In this document: positions 46,868 through 58,726 of the stretch, one piece after another
Position numbering within the stretch: position 1 is the stretch's first letter
Layout of the letters: every line of letters begins with the position of its first letter
Assembly (NCBI GenBank): GCA_016271365.2
Contig: CM028131.1
Location: 287,871,001 to 287,935,000 of the forward strand
Length of the DNA: 64,000 nt
Reading direction: 5' to 3'
From: Neoceratodus forsteri
Taxonomy: Eukaryota > Chordata > Ceratodontiformes > Ceratodontidae
Made by a program: the position numbers and the translations under genes
Notes under the pieces: generated by a model
The model's input: the letters and a program-made list of their open reading frames with translations, nothing else
Database searches by the model: none
Told to the model about the DNA's origin: nothing

Positions 46868-48398
46868 CTGGATATTCAGACTGCACATGGCTGTGGTGCA
46901 GACCTGGGTGCAGTGCAACTGGGCTGCACCAGGGCATGGACCAGGCGATATTCAATGGTGTTGCACCATGGCTCAGCACCATTGAATATGGCACTGAGGG
47001 CGCACACACCGCACATGGAGCAATGACACTGCACTAGCGCAAGTGGCAGAAGGGGAGCAGGGGGGTGCACCAGTGCAAGTGCAGTTGCGCTAGATGCAGC
47101 ATACGCAATATTCAGTACTGAGCATGCAAATGAGGCCATAATGCATGCAAGGTGCAAATGGAGCCATTTGCATGTCATTATGGCCTCATATGCATGCAGT
47201 GCGCTAATCCCCAGCGACTTGCGCCTGGCACCTTGCCAGGCTGCAACCATCGGGGACCGACGCCCTGCAGTCCCATGGCAGACCCCGGTCCTGTACGCCC
47301 GACTGTGGGCATATGTTTCAATTATCCCTGGTGTTCCAGTGGATCGCTCTCCATTGCCCGATCATGGGCATGTGTTTAAATCATCCCTGGTGGTACAGTG
47401 GAACCTCCCCTAGCGCCTGATCATGGGCGGAGATGGCGAAGGTAATCCTGGTGGTCCAGTAGTATCCCCCTCCCCACCACCCACAGCGGTCCCCTGTCAC
47501 CCAACACCCCCCGTCAGCAGCCGGGCAGCAGCACCCCAACCGCATGCTGCCTGGCTGCCTGCAGACTGACTGCGTACAGTACTGTCTGTATGCCTATTGG
47601 TCCACTGCATGTACCAATGGGTGTGTAGACCATACTGTGCTACACAGGCCCATTATGTGAATGAACACATTCATTCACATAAAGGGCCTGTGTAGTACAG
47701 TATGGTTTGCACGCCCAGTGGTCCACACAGTGGACCAGTAGGCATACAGACTGCACTGTACACAGTCAGTCGGCGGGTGGCCGGGTGGCATGCGGTTGGG
47801 GTGCTGCCGCCCACCGCTGACAATGGGGGCTGCTGGGTGGCGCAGGACCACAGTGGATGGGTGGGGAAGAGGGTACCACTGGACCACCAAGGATATTTTC
47901 ACCAAATGCCCATGACTGGGTGATGGGGAGTGGTCCACTGGACCACCAGAGATGTATTGTAATGATGCCCCCAATCGGGAGATGGAGGGTGCACAGCACT
48001 CCCAGGGCAGGGAGATTATGGACAATGTTCTGGGTGGGAAGGGTGGCCACCCACGGCAGGCGGATGCTGTGTTGCGCCCTGCAATATAGCAGCTCGCCTA
48101 TGGGTGGCCAGGACTTGCTCCTGGTTTTACCAGGCACATCTTTGTGCCCCCCCCCCCCGAGTGGTGCAAGGTGGGTTTATGCCAACATATGTGCCACACA
48201 TCCCGGACTGAATATTGGGACGTGCCGCATATGCATGGGCATGCCCCCCGCATTTACGCTGCATACATTACCGATACGCCCTGGCACATCGGGAGTTGCA
48301 CGGCGCAACTTGTCCCTCGAATATCATGCTGGGGCACATTTGTGGGTTGCGCATGGTGCAACCCTGTTGCACCATGCTCAACCTGTTTGAATATCCAG
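46868..48398. mobile_element. GC-rich foldback DNA element
   Basis: The ends are inverted: CTGGATATTCAG at 46868 and its complement ending at 48398. Most of the 1.5 kb folds on a centre at 47665-47670, where CTACACAGGCCC...GTGAATGA (left) pairs with TCATTCAC...GGGCCTGTGTAG (right). Further out, GCATGCGGTTGGGGTGCTG and CATGGGCAT...TGGTGGTCCAGTGG blocks occur in both arms. A local hairpin (about 47118-47205) and an extra ~63-bp unit make the left arm longer. No transposase is present. Its base composition is much richer in G+C than its surroundings. Confidence 0.85.
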
Positions 48399-48568
48399 GC
48401 CTTGGACTTCTGTGTCACAGCTTAGGGAGACCAATTTCACTGGCAGATGTCCAGAGCTACAATGTTCTTCATAGTAGTCCACCAGGGCAGCTGGCATTTA
48501 AGTGGCTTCAACTATGCAATGTCCCTGCTATTGTTACCAGGGCAGACACTTGATTAAACTCCACATAG

Positions 48569-48790
48569 AAGGAGGCAGTATAGCGCAGTGGTCTAAAGCT
48601 CTGAGCTGCAAATCTGGTGACATCCAGCAGACCAGACCTGGGTTTGAATCCCACAACATCCACTTGCATACTGTGTGACCCTGAGCAAGTCACTTAACCT
48701 CCTTGTGCTCCCAGGTTGCTCCTGTAAAAAAGCTTTCAGCTTAGTGTGCTATACCTGGTTAAAAACAACTAAATAAAATTAAAAAAAAAA
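48569..48790 (+). mobile_element. tRNA-derived CORE/MIR-type SINE, well preserved
   Basis: The tRNA-like head has box A TAGCGCAGTGG (48581-48591) and box B GGTTTGAATCC (48641-48651), the internal pol III promoter. The central core ACTGTGTGACCCTGAGCAAG with CACTTAACC (48670-48700) matches the MIR/CORE-SINE domain. The tail reads ATACCTGGTTAAAAACAAC then an A-rich run. ACATAG at 48563-48568 and 48791-48796 is a 6-bp target duplication. The same family lies at 1783. Confidence 0.92.
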
Positions 48791-48796
48791 ACATAG

Positions 48797-49898
48797 TGTT
48801 CCTTGCACTCCACCCTCAGTCCCAGCTCGCAGTAGAGCAAACTTTCTTTGCCCTCCCAGGGCAAAAGAAATAGCACTGTCAGTGAAGCTTCGCACACATC
48901 TGTGTCACCTTATGATGGAGGAACTTGTCAGCCTGCTAGAGGATTTCTCCTTGACTCCCCCTTCACTTGTCAGCTACCCCTATGTCACTACTTCCACCTC
49001 CCATGAGCCTACAGGAAACATTTCTCAGGGCTTGCCCTGGGGAATTTATGTTGAGAATCCAGCGGGGGCCCTCATAGTCAGCCAGTTCTTAATATATTCC
49101 CACATAGTTCAGTCACTTTTGTCTCACTGGAGACACTGCTTTAAACAGCACTGCAGAAGCTATGAAACTCTCCCTTAGTCAAACTGTCCCAATTACTCAC
49201 AGACCACATACATGCCAGATGCTGTTCCTTGCTGCACCCCAGCAGAAGGGGTTCTGTTTAGGATGTCCTGTGCCATTTCACTGGAGGTTTTGGGGTGTTC
49301 TCCTCGCAGAAGAAATCTGGAATGCTGTCCTTCTCCCTCAGCAATCTGCCTGGAACTCTCTCACAGTTCAAAACTGAACTGCAAGCTCACAGCATAGCCT
49401 CTCAGAATGCTCACATTGCAATATTTGAAGGGGACTTATGCTGCTGCTGAGAGTTCTGAAAATTAGATCACTGGTGCCTTGGCTCACACCAGCCAGGAAA
49501 ACCTGAAGTCTTTATCCAAGGATGCCTGAGGCATCCAGCACACTAACAGTAACCCCAGGGGAGGATTATGGGGTTACATTCTCCCACCTTTAAAACCCTT
49601 GCTGTCCTCAGTAAGGGCTTTAAACACACCCGATAACTCTTCCAAGGTCCCTACGGGGCAGGGTGATCAGTCCTCCCCTACCTGCATTTCCACAGACAGG
49701 AACCCCCAGAAATATGCATTGAAGTGGCCACTAATCCCACCCACGGGTGGGATGAAACTGAACTTTGGATCCCACAGCTAACCGAGCCATGGCTCTGTAG
49801 CATTTTGGCAACCATGCACAGTAGCCTTAGCAGATTGCTACAGACTCCAGTCTTAACCATAGCTATGCACATACAGTGCAATCTTAGCACATACAGTA
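48797..49898. other. Spacer, nothing recognised
   Basis: GC content is moderate and short open frames lack known motifs. No element ends were identified. Confidence 0.45.
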
Positions 49899-51400
49899 TT
49901 ATTTATTTATTTATTGAACATAATGGAATTACAGACCTTTGAGTCAGAACAAGGCCAGCCTTAGCTAGGTGCAAGCTGTGCCCCTGCACATTGGGGCCAT
50001 ACTTTTTTCTTGAGGAGAAAAAAATAATTAAAAACATTTAAAAATGCCTAAATTTTGTTACAGATGAAAATGTTTACCAGCAAATGAAAGTGGAAGACAA
50101 CTGGCTCTGTTACTGTTACAAAAGGTGGGACAGCTTTGATGCTATGCCACTTTAAGATGCAGTGGAAATGATTAGGTTAAGTAAGTGTTAATGGTGTAAT
50201 GGTCTTACTTTACACCTCCCAGGGCGACTGCTTTCACAAACAAAGGGCTATACTGACAAGAGAGCTTGTCTGTAATCTGGACATTTAGCTGAAACAATGA
50301 ATAATATGACAAAATCTGTTTCTAAAGTATGTGAGCACTCAAAATAGTTCAAAAACCTGTCCAGCACAGAGCAAAACCAGATTTCCTGATAGGGACCCTG
50401 AAAACCTGATCGCCAGGTAAAAAACCTGACAGGTGGCAGCCTTACTGGTGTCCCATGATAATCCTCTCTATTCTCTCTCTCACTCACACCTCCAGAAAAG
50501 TTAAATTGTTTAACTTGTTTGCAGATCAGATTATCTGAGGCATTAGTGTCCTGTGATGATGTCCCTGTCCTTACAGAAATGAATACAGTAGTAGTACCAT
50601 ATTTACTTAAGTTCTTGCTCCAGGCTCAGTCAGATTCATTTCCACTGGTGAAGTCAAATAATTCAATGTATCCAGTGGTACTAATTAAATGATGTAGGTT
50701 AAATTAGTAGACCTAGTACTGCTTTATTAATATAGGACAGGAGGGTTAGTTAGGTGTAAATGATGGATGTGGGGGGGGGCCCAACAGGGAATAGAGTAGT
50801 GGGGCCCGGCAGGGAGCTACACAGATGTCCAGAATGGTTAAGGCCATCCCTGAGTCAGAGACTCCTTTACAAAGGCTCCACGTCAAAATACAAGTTAACT
50901 GTATAATACAAATTAAAAGGAAAAAGTGGATACATGAGGTACAGAGCTGGGTACAAGACATGCAGAGGATAGCAACAATATCCTACGACAAGCAGATAAC
51001 CAACAAACCTCATATTACATTAGGCTAGCACAATAAGTAACAAAGAACAGCGATGCATTTGAGAAAACTCAGAAGCAGGTACAAACCTACCATTTTAGAG
51101 ATGAGGGGGACCACTCAGGAAGCGGATACAGACACAATGTTTTAGAGATGGGGAGAAGGTATGGAGGAGGAAGGGAGGGGGTGGTGGGGGTTGCCATCGG
51201 AAAATACTTTGTCTGTGAAAGCTAGTATGGGAAAAAGTAGGGGTGTAAGGAGCAGGGGGAGGAGAGGAAGGTTATAAGCAATCACAGACACAGGAGGAGA
51301 TAAGTAGCTCTCTAAGTTTGGATTTGAAGGGGCCTAGTAACAATTTCGAAGAAATATCTACAGGTAGGTCATTCATCCAGAGGGGGGGACTATAGTAGAT
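49899..51400 (-). mobile_element. L2-like LINE 3' end, split by a non-autonomous hAT
   Basis: The tail (49899-49949) has TTATTTATTTATTTATTG and TGGAATTACAGACCTTTGAG, like the tail at 44160-44210. Beyond the hAT the sequence continues at 50853 with ACAAAGGCTCCACGTC and a 3' UTR. It ends in minus-strand coding WMNDLPVDISSKLLLGPFKS near 51380-51320, the LINE C-terminus. The RT is missing. Confidence 0.75.
49950..50852. mobile_element. Non-autonomous hAT transposon, 903 bp
   Basis: The termini are CAAGGCCAGCCTTA (left) and, on the complement of the right end, CAGGGATGGCCTTA, a hAT-like inverted repeat. The flanks AGTCAGAA (49942-49949) and AGTCAGAG (50853-50860) are an 8-bp target duplication with one mismatch. 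The insertion splits a LINE tail whose halves are otherwise continuous. A G-run and GGGGCCC blocks lie near the right end. There is no transposase. Confidence 0.8.
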
Positions 51401-51415
51401 TCTCTACTATAATTA

Positions 51416-52931
51416 TATAATGTATGTAATGAATAATGTAATTCAACCACTCCTTAAAAAACCTTCCTTAGATCCCATCAATCCAGCTAACTACCAACCT
51501 GTCTGTAACCTGCCCTTTGTGGGGAAGGTTATTGAGAAGGTGGTTGCGCTGCAACTGGACAATCACTTGGTAACTCACAATGTCTACGAAGCTCTCCAGT
51601 CTGGTTTCAGGAAGAGGCATAGCATGGAGACTGTCCTTGTTTGGGTATTAAATGACCTCCTAATGGCCAGAGATCAAAAGGCTCATACTATCTTGGTCCA
51701 TCTCGATCTCTCAGCAGCTTTTGACACTGAGGACCATGAGCTGCTTTTGGAAGCCCTGTGGTTCCTTTGTGGACTGTCGAGTACAGTCCTCAAACAGTTT
51801 TGATCTTTCCTCATAGGCAGGTCTCAGAAGGTGGTCATCAGAATGTATTCCTCTGATTCCCTGCCCCTGTCCCATGGGGTGCTGCAGGGTTCCATATTGG
51901 TGTCCATGTTGTTCGTAGTGTATATGCTGCTGCTGGGAGATATCATGAGGTGATGTGGCTTGAGTTTTCACTGCTATGCAGATGATACTCAGCTGTATAT
52001 GCCCTTTGTGCCTGGATAGGATAATGCAATCTCTGTGCTAAATAGTTGCCTCTTCGAGATCAAAGACTGGATGAGCTCAAGTTGATTGAGGTTAAATCTG
52101 GATAAGACTGAGGTATTGGGTGTGGATCTGGGTCACCCAGGGGTGGATCTTGGAGCTGGGCTCATGTTGGGCCTGTGGCTAGATGGTGTCCAGCTCATAA
52201 CCTCAGATTGGGTGCATAACCTGGGAGTTATTTTTGATGGCAGCTTGACCCTGAAGTCTCAGGTGTTATCTGTGGTCAAATCCTCATTTTACCATCTGAG
52301 AAATATCACCCTGGTGAAACACTTGATTCCACCCGGGTGACCTTCCAACATTGGTCCATGCCTTCATTACCACCCATCTTGACTACTGCAATGCCCTCTA
52401 CCTAGAGCTGTCTGGGGTTGATATCTGCCACCTGCAGCTAGTGCAGAATGCTGCAGCCAGGCTGCTGACTGGTACCTCTAGGACCAGTCACATTACACCT
52501 GTGCTGCACAAACTGTGTTGGCTGCCAGTTCAGTGGCAGATCACCTACAAGGTAGGCTTGCTTACCTTTAAAGCCCTACATGAACAGGGACCCAACTACC
52601 TGAAAAATCTCCTGACTCCCTACTCCCCCAATCGCCCTCTCCGATCTGCCAGTGAGGGATTGCTAGATATTTCCTGGGTTCATCTTAAAACATCTGGAGC
52701 TCGTGCTTTTTTGTTTGCAGTACCAACCCTGTGGAACTCCCTACCTCATCAGTTAAGAGAATGTCTGACCATCAGCAGTTATAAATCTGGCTTTCCCTAA
52801 GTAAATGATAAATTAATTGATTGTTTTAAAATATTTTATTATATTATAGTTTATGTAGTAATTTTATATTGTGTACAGTGCCTTGGCTATGAAAGGCGCT
52901 ATATAAATAAGGTTTGCTTGCTTGCTTGCTA
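51416..52931 (+). mobile_element. L2 LINE, RT to 3' end, 5' truncated
   Basis: Reading order: NPANYQPVCNLPFVGKVIEK, QSGFRKRHSMETVLVWVL, LVHLDLSAAFDTEDHELL (51420-51803); a frameshifted LSHGVLQGSILVSMLF and YADDTQLY (about 51975); LRLNLDKTEVL and HNLGVIFDGSLTLKSQV; then 52351-52800 with YCNALYLELS, LQLVQNAAARLLTG, HITPVLHKLCWLPVQWQITY and LTFKALHEQGPNYL. The 3' end GCGCTATATAAATAAGG is followed by TTGC repeats (52914-52931). These blocks are characteristic of the L2 clade. Several stops and frameshifts inactivate it. Confidence 0.92.
52351..52800 (+). pseudogene. L2 RT C-terminal domain ORF, 149 codons
   Basis: This is the conserved L2 C-terminus after the RT thumb, with YCNALYLEL, QNAAARLLTGTSR, PVLHKLCWLPV, GARAFLFAVPTLWNSLP and the terminal SYKSGF. 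Its role within LINE proteins is not well defined; it ends the ORF just before the 3' UTR. It is open in this copy although upstream parts are shifted. Confidence 0.88.
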
Positions 52932-54254
52932 AATTATTACTAAACATTCTGTACACATTTCTATTACTCTTTTTGATCCATAGGGAGCCACTGCACCTGA
53001 AATAATAATGCATATAGCTATAACTATATATAGTATACATTTCTAATCTATGTGACAAAAATGGGAACAAAGTAGTTAATTATTTGGATTTACTAAAACT
53101 ATTTTTCTGATCTTCTACATCTCACCAGGAGTGTTCTTGGGTTTGCTGACAACACAGGGGAAAAAAAACCACTGGTATTCTATGTCACTAGTAGGCCATC
53201 CCTTAGGACAGTATAGTAGGTAATGCATTTCAGGAGACCAAAGTGGGGTGGACATCCACACACACAGATTTTGGACAGGATTTCGCTATTCAAATACAAA
53301 CTAGTTGTTAAATGGATCTTATTGGTCATCTATAGATTTTTAATCTGATTGGAGGCAAGAGAAGTCAAACTTGTACAGAAGTTAAATTAGTTGGCTAATT
53401 CAAAGGAATTACCTTATCACAGGGCTTCAGATATGGGCTATAAATTTAGAGCATTCCTCTTGATCATGGCTTTTGCCTGTTACCATCCATGAAGATAAGC
53501 AGAGCCTGCCTTCAGCTAAGGTTTGTGTAGGGGATAGAGAGCTTAGATTTCAGTTTTTCTGTCAGCTTAGAAAGGCCAGTACCTTTTATGTTAGATTAAA
53601 GCAGGCTATAATGGTTTTCTTTGCTGACTCCTGTTATTTAAAAGCATTTGTTTATTCTTCCTATAAAAGTGTTTTTCTGTCATTTGTACTATTGGTATCC
53701 TGGAGTTGCACCTTGACTTCTAAAGTAAAATCTTCTATTTACCTAACAGTCATGACTGTGTCTTAATTCCAAGGTAGTGATTCATTTTCTCTGGCTAAGG
53801 GAGAACTCTGTAGGCATCCATCATCAGAAGAGCATACTACTCGAGTTAACCTGTGGTGACCTTCCTAGCCTTGTGCAGGGAGAAGTGAAGTCCTGGGCAA
53901 CCTGGCTGGTAGTAGCTGAGAAAAAAGGAAACAGATGACTCTACAAAGGCAGTTACAGTCAAAAGAGAGAGAGTTGTCACACTCTATACTAAACCTTCTT
54001 TTAATCTTTTTTTGGGGTCTGCTTTTGGGGCCACACATCTTGTAAAAAAAACTCTAAACATCCCTTAAACAGTGTTTTTACCCTTGTAAGGTCTAGCCTT
54101 TTTTAGCACAATGCTGGGTACAGAAACAGCAATACCAATGGAGCTAGAACAACTACTTATCAACCTCCACTGAGAAGACATCCAGGACTGGTGAGGTTTC
54201 AGCAGGACATTGGTGCACCAGAAAGGTAGACGAAGGTCCGAAAGGAGAGTATCA
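52932..54254. other. Spacer, nothing recognised
   Basis: The open frame at 53473-53766 (plus, 97 codons) has no known motif. No repeats with clear ends were seen. Confidence 0.45.
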
Positions 54255-54933
54255 TGACAATCAATCAATCAGTCAATAAAGTCTTTATTTATCCAGGCAA
54301 GCACCATTGGGAAGAATTCATTTTCAAGATGGACCTGGGCAACATACATGATCATACATAGAGCAAGGAATACACACAACAGAAATATACAACTGAACAA
54401 GATACAATAGAAGTTGAAACAATATACAATAAATAATAAGCAATATATATAGTAAAGCGGCATGTGCAAAAAGGCAACTACCTAAATTTAATATGTACAA
54501 ACAAATACATGGATCAAACTGATTATAATGACATAAAGAACCTAGAAGGCACATAGGGAGACAGTTAATAGGCCAGTTAAGCTTGGAATTTACAGTAAGG
54601 AGTGGGGCATGAGAATGTTATGAATGTTTGAATAGCTAGGGGTTACCAGAGGTGGGGAGCCTCTGCTGATTGAGAACTCGTGGCAACAAGCAGGGGAAAC
54701 AAATTGTAAGAGCCGGGAGACATCATAGTGGATGGCCTCTACTGGTTGAGGATAAAAGGCACAGCTAGGGAGAGCAGTTGCTGGACATCCTGGCAGTACT
54801 TACAAAGGGCATAATATGTGTACAAAGGGAGGATGATGAACGGTTAAGGTAATTGGAGGTGTCAGTGGACACCATACAAGAATTACAGTATACTGAAAAC
54901 ATAAGACAGCAATTAGGGGAAGCAGTTACAAGA

Positions 54934-57900
54934 CTATTTGACAGAATGTGCATAGAGTGTTTTGAATGCAGACAGATTAATGGGATGGACCAATTTTAAG
55001 GTTTTTTGCAAATTGTTCCAGAATTGAGGTAGTGCATATCTTATGGATGACCTTCCAAAGTGTGATTTGACCTTGGGTATGTTTACTAAGATAAGGGAGG
55101 AACTTCTCAATGCATACTTTCCTATTACTGTTATAGGAAAGCAGGCCATTACATATGGAGGCAGCTTTTTTGTGATTGCTCTGTAGGTCCAGAGTGCAGC
55201 ATTTATTTGTCTTCTGTAGTTAAGGGATGGCCATCCTTCTACAGCATAAAGGAAGCAGTGATGAGCAGAAAAAGGAACATCAGAAATAAATCTTATGGCT
55301 CTATGATATAGCTTATCAAGTTTGGCTAGCACAGAGGCAGGGCCTTGGCAATAAAGGAAATCAGCGTGGTCCAGTATAGAACGGAAGGCTGTTTGAACCA
55401 GCCTCTTCTTAGCATCCTGGGTAAGTAGGTGCTTGATTCTGTAAAAGAGGCCAAGCCTCTGTTTACATATTTTTATCAGTTCCTCGATATGATCCAGGAG
55501 CAAAAGTTTGTGGTCAATCCATACCCCCAGGTATTTGAACTTGGTTACAAAATCCAGGGATTCACCTAGAAGTGTGATGATCTGGGGTAGGGATCCTTGG
55601 GTAACCAGGTTAGTAGCATTTGAAAGGGGTGAGAAGAGCATTGCTTTTTTTTTTTTTTTTTTGCATTCAATAGAAGTTTCTGCTGCAGTAGATGAAGTTG
55701 TAGCTGATTGAATTCCTGTTGCGGGTCCATACATGCTGCATCCGGAGTTGGTCTGTCAACGTAGAGTACCATATCATCGGCAAATAAGTGGGTATTGGCA
55801 GATTTAATTCCTGCATCAATAACATTAATATAAATTGCAAAGAGCAATGAGCTCAGTATGGAGCCCTGTGGTACACCCCTCAATAAGGGTTTTAGCAGTG
55901 AAAGTTCCCCTTCCACTTTTATTGCTGCTGGCGACCAATAAGGTAGTTCAAGAATCATCTCAGGGAAAGGGGGTCTTAGCCAAGCTCACGGAGGATACTA
56001 AAAGCAAGTCATGATCGACAGTGCCGAATGCCTTGCTTAGGTCCAAAAAACACTGCACATATGAAATTTGTAGTATCTAGGGCACTCTGCCAGTCTTTGG
56101 TCAGCTTAGCAAGGGCCAAGATCATACTGTGGTGCAGCATAAAACCTGATTGTAATGGGTTTAGGAGGTTTGTGGCTTCCAGGTAGTTCCATAACTGTGC
56201 ACTCACTATTTTTCCATTATTTTAGAAAGGATATGGAGCAAGGAAATTGGTCTATAATTATTTAGATCATCAGGATCTTCAGATTTAAATGGCAGTAATA
56301 CATGGGCAGTTTTCCATATAGTTGGAAGATCACCCTGTAAGAGAGATATGTTTAAGAGATTCATAATTGGCATGGCCAGGACATGGTGACTACATTTAGG
56401 AAGTAAAGGTCTATGAATTTCGCTCCAGCACTCTTCCTTGTATCCAAGTGTAACAGTAGATCTTCGACTTCTTTCAAAGAAACAAGCTGGAACAAGAATG
56501 CATCCCCATTCTTACAACCAATAATAGTCAGAGTGCCCGGGTCCTGTACACAGAGTTGGGTACAAAGGTTATTGGCAGGGGACGTGTCGAAGGCTTGCCC
56601 TGCAGTAGCGAAAAGATTATTGAGTAGTTCCAGAATTGACGATGTATCTGTGACAGAGGTGTCATCAGTGGTAAATTTTTTAGGTAGGGAGTCTGAAGAT
56701 GTATGACCTTCGATTTCCTTTAGAGTTTTCCAGAATTTGGTGGAGCCTTTAGAAGACTAGTTGAGTTCTGCCCAGAAATACTTTTCCTTAGCTTCTCTGA
56801 CCATCTTAGTGCAAGAGTTCCTAGCCTTCTTGAATAAAAGCCAGTCTGCCAGAAGTTTGGTTGTATGAGCTTTCTTCCATAGAAGGTCACGACTAAGCAA
56901 GGCAGTCTTTAAGTCAGCTGAGAACCAATGGCATGATGTTTTCCTGATGCGGATCTTAACCAGTGGTGCATGTTTGTCCAGAGCCCCAAGCACTGTTTCC
57001 TGGAAAATATCATAGGCCGAGTTTGCTGTTTTGGCTAAGTCAAAATTCTGCCAGCTCAAAGAGTTCTGCAACTCAGAGAGAAATGCACAAGGATCAAAAC
57101 TGTGATGACATCTCTTGATGGTGAATTTGGGTGTAGAGGCTAGTTTTGTGACAGATCTCACACAGGCAATAAATCAGTGGTCACTGATATCTGTAAACAA
57201 CACACTAGCATGAGAAAACATATGAGGTTTGCTTACTAAGATAAGATCCAACTGGGAATTATTATTATTAGGGTTATTTTTATTAGGAGATTTTGCTTCG
57301 TTAATAAACTGAATTAGACCAAGTGAGTCACAAATGTTTTTAAGAGGTTTGGAGATACTGGAAAACCAGTCGAGGTTAAGATCTCCCAAAATAATAAGTT
57401 CCATTGTCATTGAACCTAGTAGGCCATTTAAGTGGTCTAATATCTGAAGCCCCACCAAGGGGAGCTTATAACAACCTATGACACAGAATGAAACAGATAA
57501 TGAGAGCTCGATTGTGACAGCGAGGCTTTCAGATTCTTTAGGGATTGAAGTCGAGTTTATAACAGAGGTTGAGAATTTATCTTGGACATACTGTAGATGG
57601 CGACTCCTCCTCTTGTCTTCCTGTCTGTTCTGAATATTGTATAAGATGGGATATTCACCTCTTGATCAGCAGTATCAGGTCTGAGCCAGGATTCAGAAAC
57701 CACTAGGACATCAGGCTTAGTATGGCTAATCCATGCCTGTATAGAGGCAGACTTCTTTAGAAGGCTACAAGCATTGATGTGCATAAAGCTCACACCTTTA
57801 ATACAGGATAGGTCAGCTGGAGATGAAATAGTCACAGGGGGGCCAGGATTCAGTCTAACATTGCCAGAACATATCAATAGCAACAATAAGAGTTTCTTTA

Positions 57901-58309
57901 GTGTACCTAAAAGCAGACTGTGTAGTCTAGTCTGCTCTTGTTTGCAATGATATTCAAGTAGGTTGGGAGGGTCATTGGGTCAAAGGGGCCTAACATATCA
58001 TAAACTAGTACCCTGACCAAAAAAACACAGTGAGATATGTGTGGCTGGGAGGGAATTAAACGGAGTCATATAGCCTCCTGTACTATCAGATATAGTTCCA
58101 GTCTGCTCAGGTGGCTGCATAGAAGGTACCGGATGGGGTAGCTCAACTAGCCATCCATAGTATTCTAATAGGACAGGTTTATCTGGACAATCCAATGTAG
58201 TGTCAGATTCGGTTGTACTACTGTTGGACTGCCATGGTGCAAGGTGACCCTCAAGGTAACATAGCAGGATAAATAAGAAGTAGGGACGTACATAAGCAGC
58301 CCTCATCAT
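54934..58309 (-). pseudogene. LINE coding region: leader, endonuclease, RT, C-terminus
   Basis: The leader opens with MMRAAYVRPYFLFILLCYLE, a hydrophobic signal-like segment. The endonuclease has SFMHINACSLLKKSASIQAW, DVLVVSESWLRPD, LGDLNLDWFSS and TDISDH (57886-57174). Pre-RT shows SWQNFDLAKTANSAYDIFQE (about 57040). The RT contains LLNPLQSGFMLHHSMILALA (56206-56100), RGVPQGSILSSLLFAIYINV and the catalytic FADDMVLYV (55880-55770). The C-terminus includes FVTKFKYLGVWIDHKLLLLD, RIKHLLTQDAKKRLVQTAF and FGRSSIRYALPQFWN. A poly-T run at 55645-55663 and several frameshifts inactivate it. Confidence 0.85.
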
Positions 58310-58726
58310 TAGAGCCTGTCCACAATATTAGTAATGAATAATTCTCAATCCCCCATTCTGAGGGAATGATGAGGCATACAATATTCTTGCTGAATCACTA
58401 ACCGGAGAAGTGGGACACCAAGATATACCAACACACCTCTGTGATTTCAGGGATCAGGATTAGAAATACAAGATACTGCCAACTCATAGACAGAGTAGCG
58501 AAACCCAATGAAATGAAAGCCCTAGAGTATCTGTAATCTCCTTCCTTCAAGGTAGTAAAGAGTAACTTTAAAGTCTTATCAGGATGCAGTCTTCAGTATA
58601 GTTGTATATCTTTTTAAAAGTATAGTAGGCAATAGCAGCATTCACCAATAGGGATTTCCTTCCCTGCAGCAGGTGGAGCCAATGCATATTTAAAGGTGGC
58701 CTAGGGAGGGGGTTGGTCAAACTTTA

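Noticed and set aside
47857..48390. 177-codon open frame in the GC-rich foldback
   Set aside because: High GC makes long chance frames, and the palindrome gives mirrored frames on both strands (also 46876-47250, 47766-48137). No motif was seen.
48569..48660. A functional tRNA gene
   Set aside because: Box A and box B are present, but the cloverleaf is not maintained and the sequence continues into a CORE-SINE body and A-rich tail.
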